14,917 bases of DNA. Source: an uncultured Clostridia bacterium. Lineage in GTDB: Bacteria > Bacillota > Clostridia > TANB77 > CAG-508. A model generated the notes under the pieces. The model did no database searches and was not told the origin of the DNA. It saw nothing but the letters and a program-made list of their open reading frames with translations. Both the position numbers and the translations under genes were made by a program. Shown here one piece after another: positions 13,263 through 14,917 of this stretch. Location: positions 1 through 14,917 of the forward strand of contig CAJFQT010000027.1 in assembly GCA_904419095.1 (NCBI GenBank), read 5' to 3'. Each line of letters begins with the position of its first letter. The stretch's first letter is position 1.

Positions 13263-14917
13263 TTATTTAAATCTTTTTCCTTTGCCTTTTCTTTTTTCAT
13301 CTTCAAAAGGTATATTATTGTTAAATGATTGATTTAAGTATTGATTACGTAGTTCTTCTTTACTTGAAAATGCTGGTTTAAATTCATATTCTTCTGAAGT
13401 ATCATCATTTATATCTTCATTTTCAATATTATCATCAAATTCGTCTATGTTTTTACTCTTTTTCTTTTTTCTCTTTTTTCTTCCAGGTTCTTGATTCTCT
13501 TCAATTAAATCAGCCCCTGTATCTGTTTCTTGAGTTGTTAAGTCTCTATTAAACCAATCGTCTTTTTCTACATTGTCAAACTTATCTGTAATTTTTTGGT
13601 AAGAATTATCTTCGTCTTCATAGTCTCCGTCATCATCCATTCCTTGATAAGGAATTGCGTATTCTTCTGCTAATTTTTTATTTCTTCTACGTCTTAGAAT
13701 TAGAATAATTGCAATTATTAGTATTACTACTACAACTATTACTATTGCTATAATTCTTCTATTTTGTTGCTCTTTTTCTAATTCTTGTTCTCTTGCTATT
13801 GCTTCTTCATCTACTAAACTTTTTGTTAATTTAATTTGGTATGCTGCTGTTTTATCGCCTGCTTCATTTGTTACCAATATTGTGATTAGGTTTTCTCCCT
13901 CTACAAGTCCTTCATTTCCTGTTATTTCAACTTTTGCATTTTCCTCAGATGCTGTTGCTGTTATATCTAGTTTATCTTTATCTCCAATAAGTTTAGCTGA
14001 ATATTCGTATATTTCTGTTGAAAAAGAAGGATTTAGTTCAATGCCATCTATTTTTAGTTCTGTAAGTCCAAATACAGAATTACCATTAACTACTTCTGTA
14101 TTTTCTTCTACTGCATTTTGCTCTTCTTGATTTTCTTCTTGATTATCTTCGTCCTCATTTTCTTCAGATTTTTCTCTAGTTACAGCTATTGTATATGTCT
14201 TTGTTGTTGTTCCATCAGGTGCTGTTACAATTACATTAAAAGAATTTGTACCTTCACTTAAATTTTTTGTTCCTGTCCCTGAAATTCTTTGTCCGCTCTG
14301 TCCAACATTTGCATATACTTCTATACTTGTTACTGAATTAGGCACTGTTACTGAATAAGATGTTCTATTTGGTGTAAAACCTGAAAAGTCATTTGGTCTT
14401 ATTCCTAGATTTGATAAATTTGCATTACTTGATGGTGTGTTGTTTGTTGTAGTTGATGAGCCTGAAGAACTTCCTGTTGTTCCTCCATTAGTTGTTCCAC
14501 TTGTGCCTCCACCAGTAGTTCCTGATGTTCCTGATCCATTACCTGAATTTTGATTGTTTCCAGATGATGTATTTCCACTACCTCCTGTAGAAGCACTTTG
14601 AACTGTAATTTGTGCTGATTGATTTACTGTTTGTGAATAATTAGAGCTGAAATCTGTAATATCACCTGTTAATGTTACTGTTGTATTTTGAGTTGCTACA
14701 AATGTTATACTAGCACTATGTGTTTCATTTCCCACACTACTAGTTTGACCAACTAAAGGTTGACTTTGTCCTCCTCCTGATAATGTTAAATTCCAAGCTC
14801 CAGCATTTACTGTTGCTGTTACTGTAACTGTTTGACCTGCTGTAACTGTTTGACTTCCTGAGATACTGGCAGATGCTGCATTAACTTTGTTTTGATTAAA
14901 TATACAAAATGCAATAA
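13263..14917 (-). CDS. Cadherin-like beta-sandwich membrane protein (N-terminus beyond right edge)
   Basis: The frame is open from the right edge, so the start is missing; about 551 residues are visible. The first codons (AFCIFNQNKVNAASA) look like the end of a signal peptide. Then come an Ig-like, Thr/Val-rich domain (visible residues about 15-108), a Gly/Ser/Asn/Thr linker (109-163), a cadherin-like beta-sandwich domain (164-247, NLSNLGIRPNDFSGFTPNRT with a TKTYTIAVTR end), a Glu-rich spacer (248-278), a second such domain (280-367, LTELKIDGIELNPSFSTEIY) and one transmembrane helix (about 388-407). An Arg/Lys stop-transfer and a long cytoplasmic tail of about 140 residues with alternating acidic and Lys-rich blocks follow. 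Topology: extracellular domains, single pass, cytoplasmic C-terminus. The function is unknown; adhesion or envelope sensing is possible. A GTG at 14735 has been a tempting start, but the frame continues upstream without a stop. Confidence 0.88.
   Translation of the reverse strand, partial: IAFCIFNQNKVNAASASISGSQTVTAGQTVTVTATVNAGAWNLTLSGGGQSQPLVGQTSSVGNETHSASITFVATQNTTVTLTGDITDFSSNYSQTVNQSAQITVQSASTGGSGNTSSGNNQNSGNGSGTSGTTGGGTSGTTNGGTTGSSSGSSTTTNNTPSSNANLSNLGIRPNDFSGFTPNRTSYSVTVPNSVTSIEVYANVGQSGQRISGTGTKNLSEGTNSFNVIVTAPDGTTTKTYTIAVTREKSEENEDEDNQEENQEEQNAVEENTEVVNGNSVFGLTELKIDGIELNPSFSTEIYEYSAKLIGDKDKLDITATASEENAKVEITGNEGLVEGENLITILVTNEAGDKTAAYQIKLTKSLVDEEAIAREQELEKEQQNRRIIAIVIVVVVILIIAIILILRRRRNKKLAEEYAIPYQGMDDDGDYEDEDNSYQKITDKFDNVEKDDWFNRDLTTQETDTGADLIEENQEPGRKKRKKKKSKNIDEFDDNIENEDINDDTSEEYEFKPAFSSKEELRNQYLNQSFNNNIPFEDEKRKGKGKRFK

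Noticed and set aside
14405..14596. 63-aa Gln/Glu-rich minus-strand frame within the cadherin-like gene
   Set aside because: Out-of-frame reading of the Gly/Ser/Thr linker repeats; no start signals.

Overview
This is a low-GC, AT-rich Bacillota (Firmicutes) chromosomal segment from an endospore-forming member of class Clostridia. The evidence is a full sporulation set (spoIIAA, spoIIAB, sigF, spoIID, spoIIQ, ytfI/ytfJ), strong AGGAGG-type ribosome binding sites, TTGACA/TATAAT-type promoters, and TGA used as a stop codon (spoIID). Every gene I can support lies on the minus strand, so transcription runs from high to low coordinates. The species cannot be named from this sequence.

Layout in transcription order. 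(1) 14917-10788, an apparent operon: a large single-pass membrane protein with an Ig-like region and two cadherin-like beta-sandwich domains (its 5' end is outside the window), a RecX-family protein, the condensin-associated kleisin ScpA, a DUF2953 (YtfI-like) membrane protein and YtfJ/GerW. It ends at a strong hairpin at 10666-10718. (2) 10706-8963, the spoIIA operon: SpoIIAA (anti-anti-sigma), SpoIIAB (anti-sigma kinase) and SigF. It has a sigma-A-like promoter preceded by two inverted Spo0A boxes that also form the arms of the upstream terminator hairpin. (3) 8787-6775: the engulfment genes spoIID (peptidoglycan lytic transglycosylase) and spoIIQ (LytM-type channel/zipper component). They are separated by a terminator, and spoIIQ has a well-matched sigma-F promoter, so the sigma factor made by the upstream operon probably switches on spoIIQ directly. 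(4) 6687-6029: an unrecognised 164-aa gene with its own promoter and terminator. (5) 5945-5200: lexA, the SOS repressor, with its own promoter, a candidate self-operator and a terminator. (6) 5017-592: a two-gene heterodimeric ABC exporter with a promoter carrying operator-like dyads. (7) 569-1: a KilA-N domain gene running off the left edge, with its own promoter and an unusual 32-bp perfect palindrome inside the coding sequence.

Biologically, the window joins forespore commitment and engulfment (spoIIA-spoIID-spoIIQ), chromosome handling and DNA damage (scpA, recX, lexA), and drug or peptide export. I see no CRISPR array, rRNA, tRNA or insertion sequence. I do not see strong evidence for a wholly new system. 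The best novel leads are regulatory: Spo0A boxes built into a terminator, a hairpin bridging a distant Shine-Dalgarno sequence to the spoIIAB start, the SigF-to-SpoIIQ relay placed next to the sigF operon, and the operator dyads on the exporter promoter. The 164-aa orphan and the cadherin-like membrane protein of the scpA operon are the least understood proteins.
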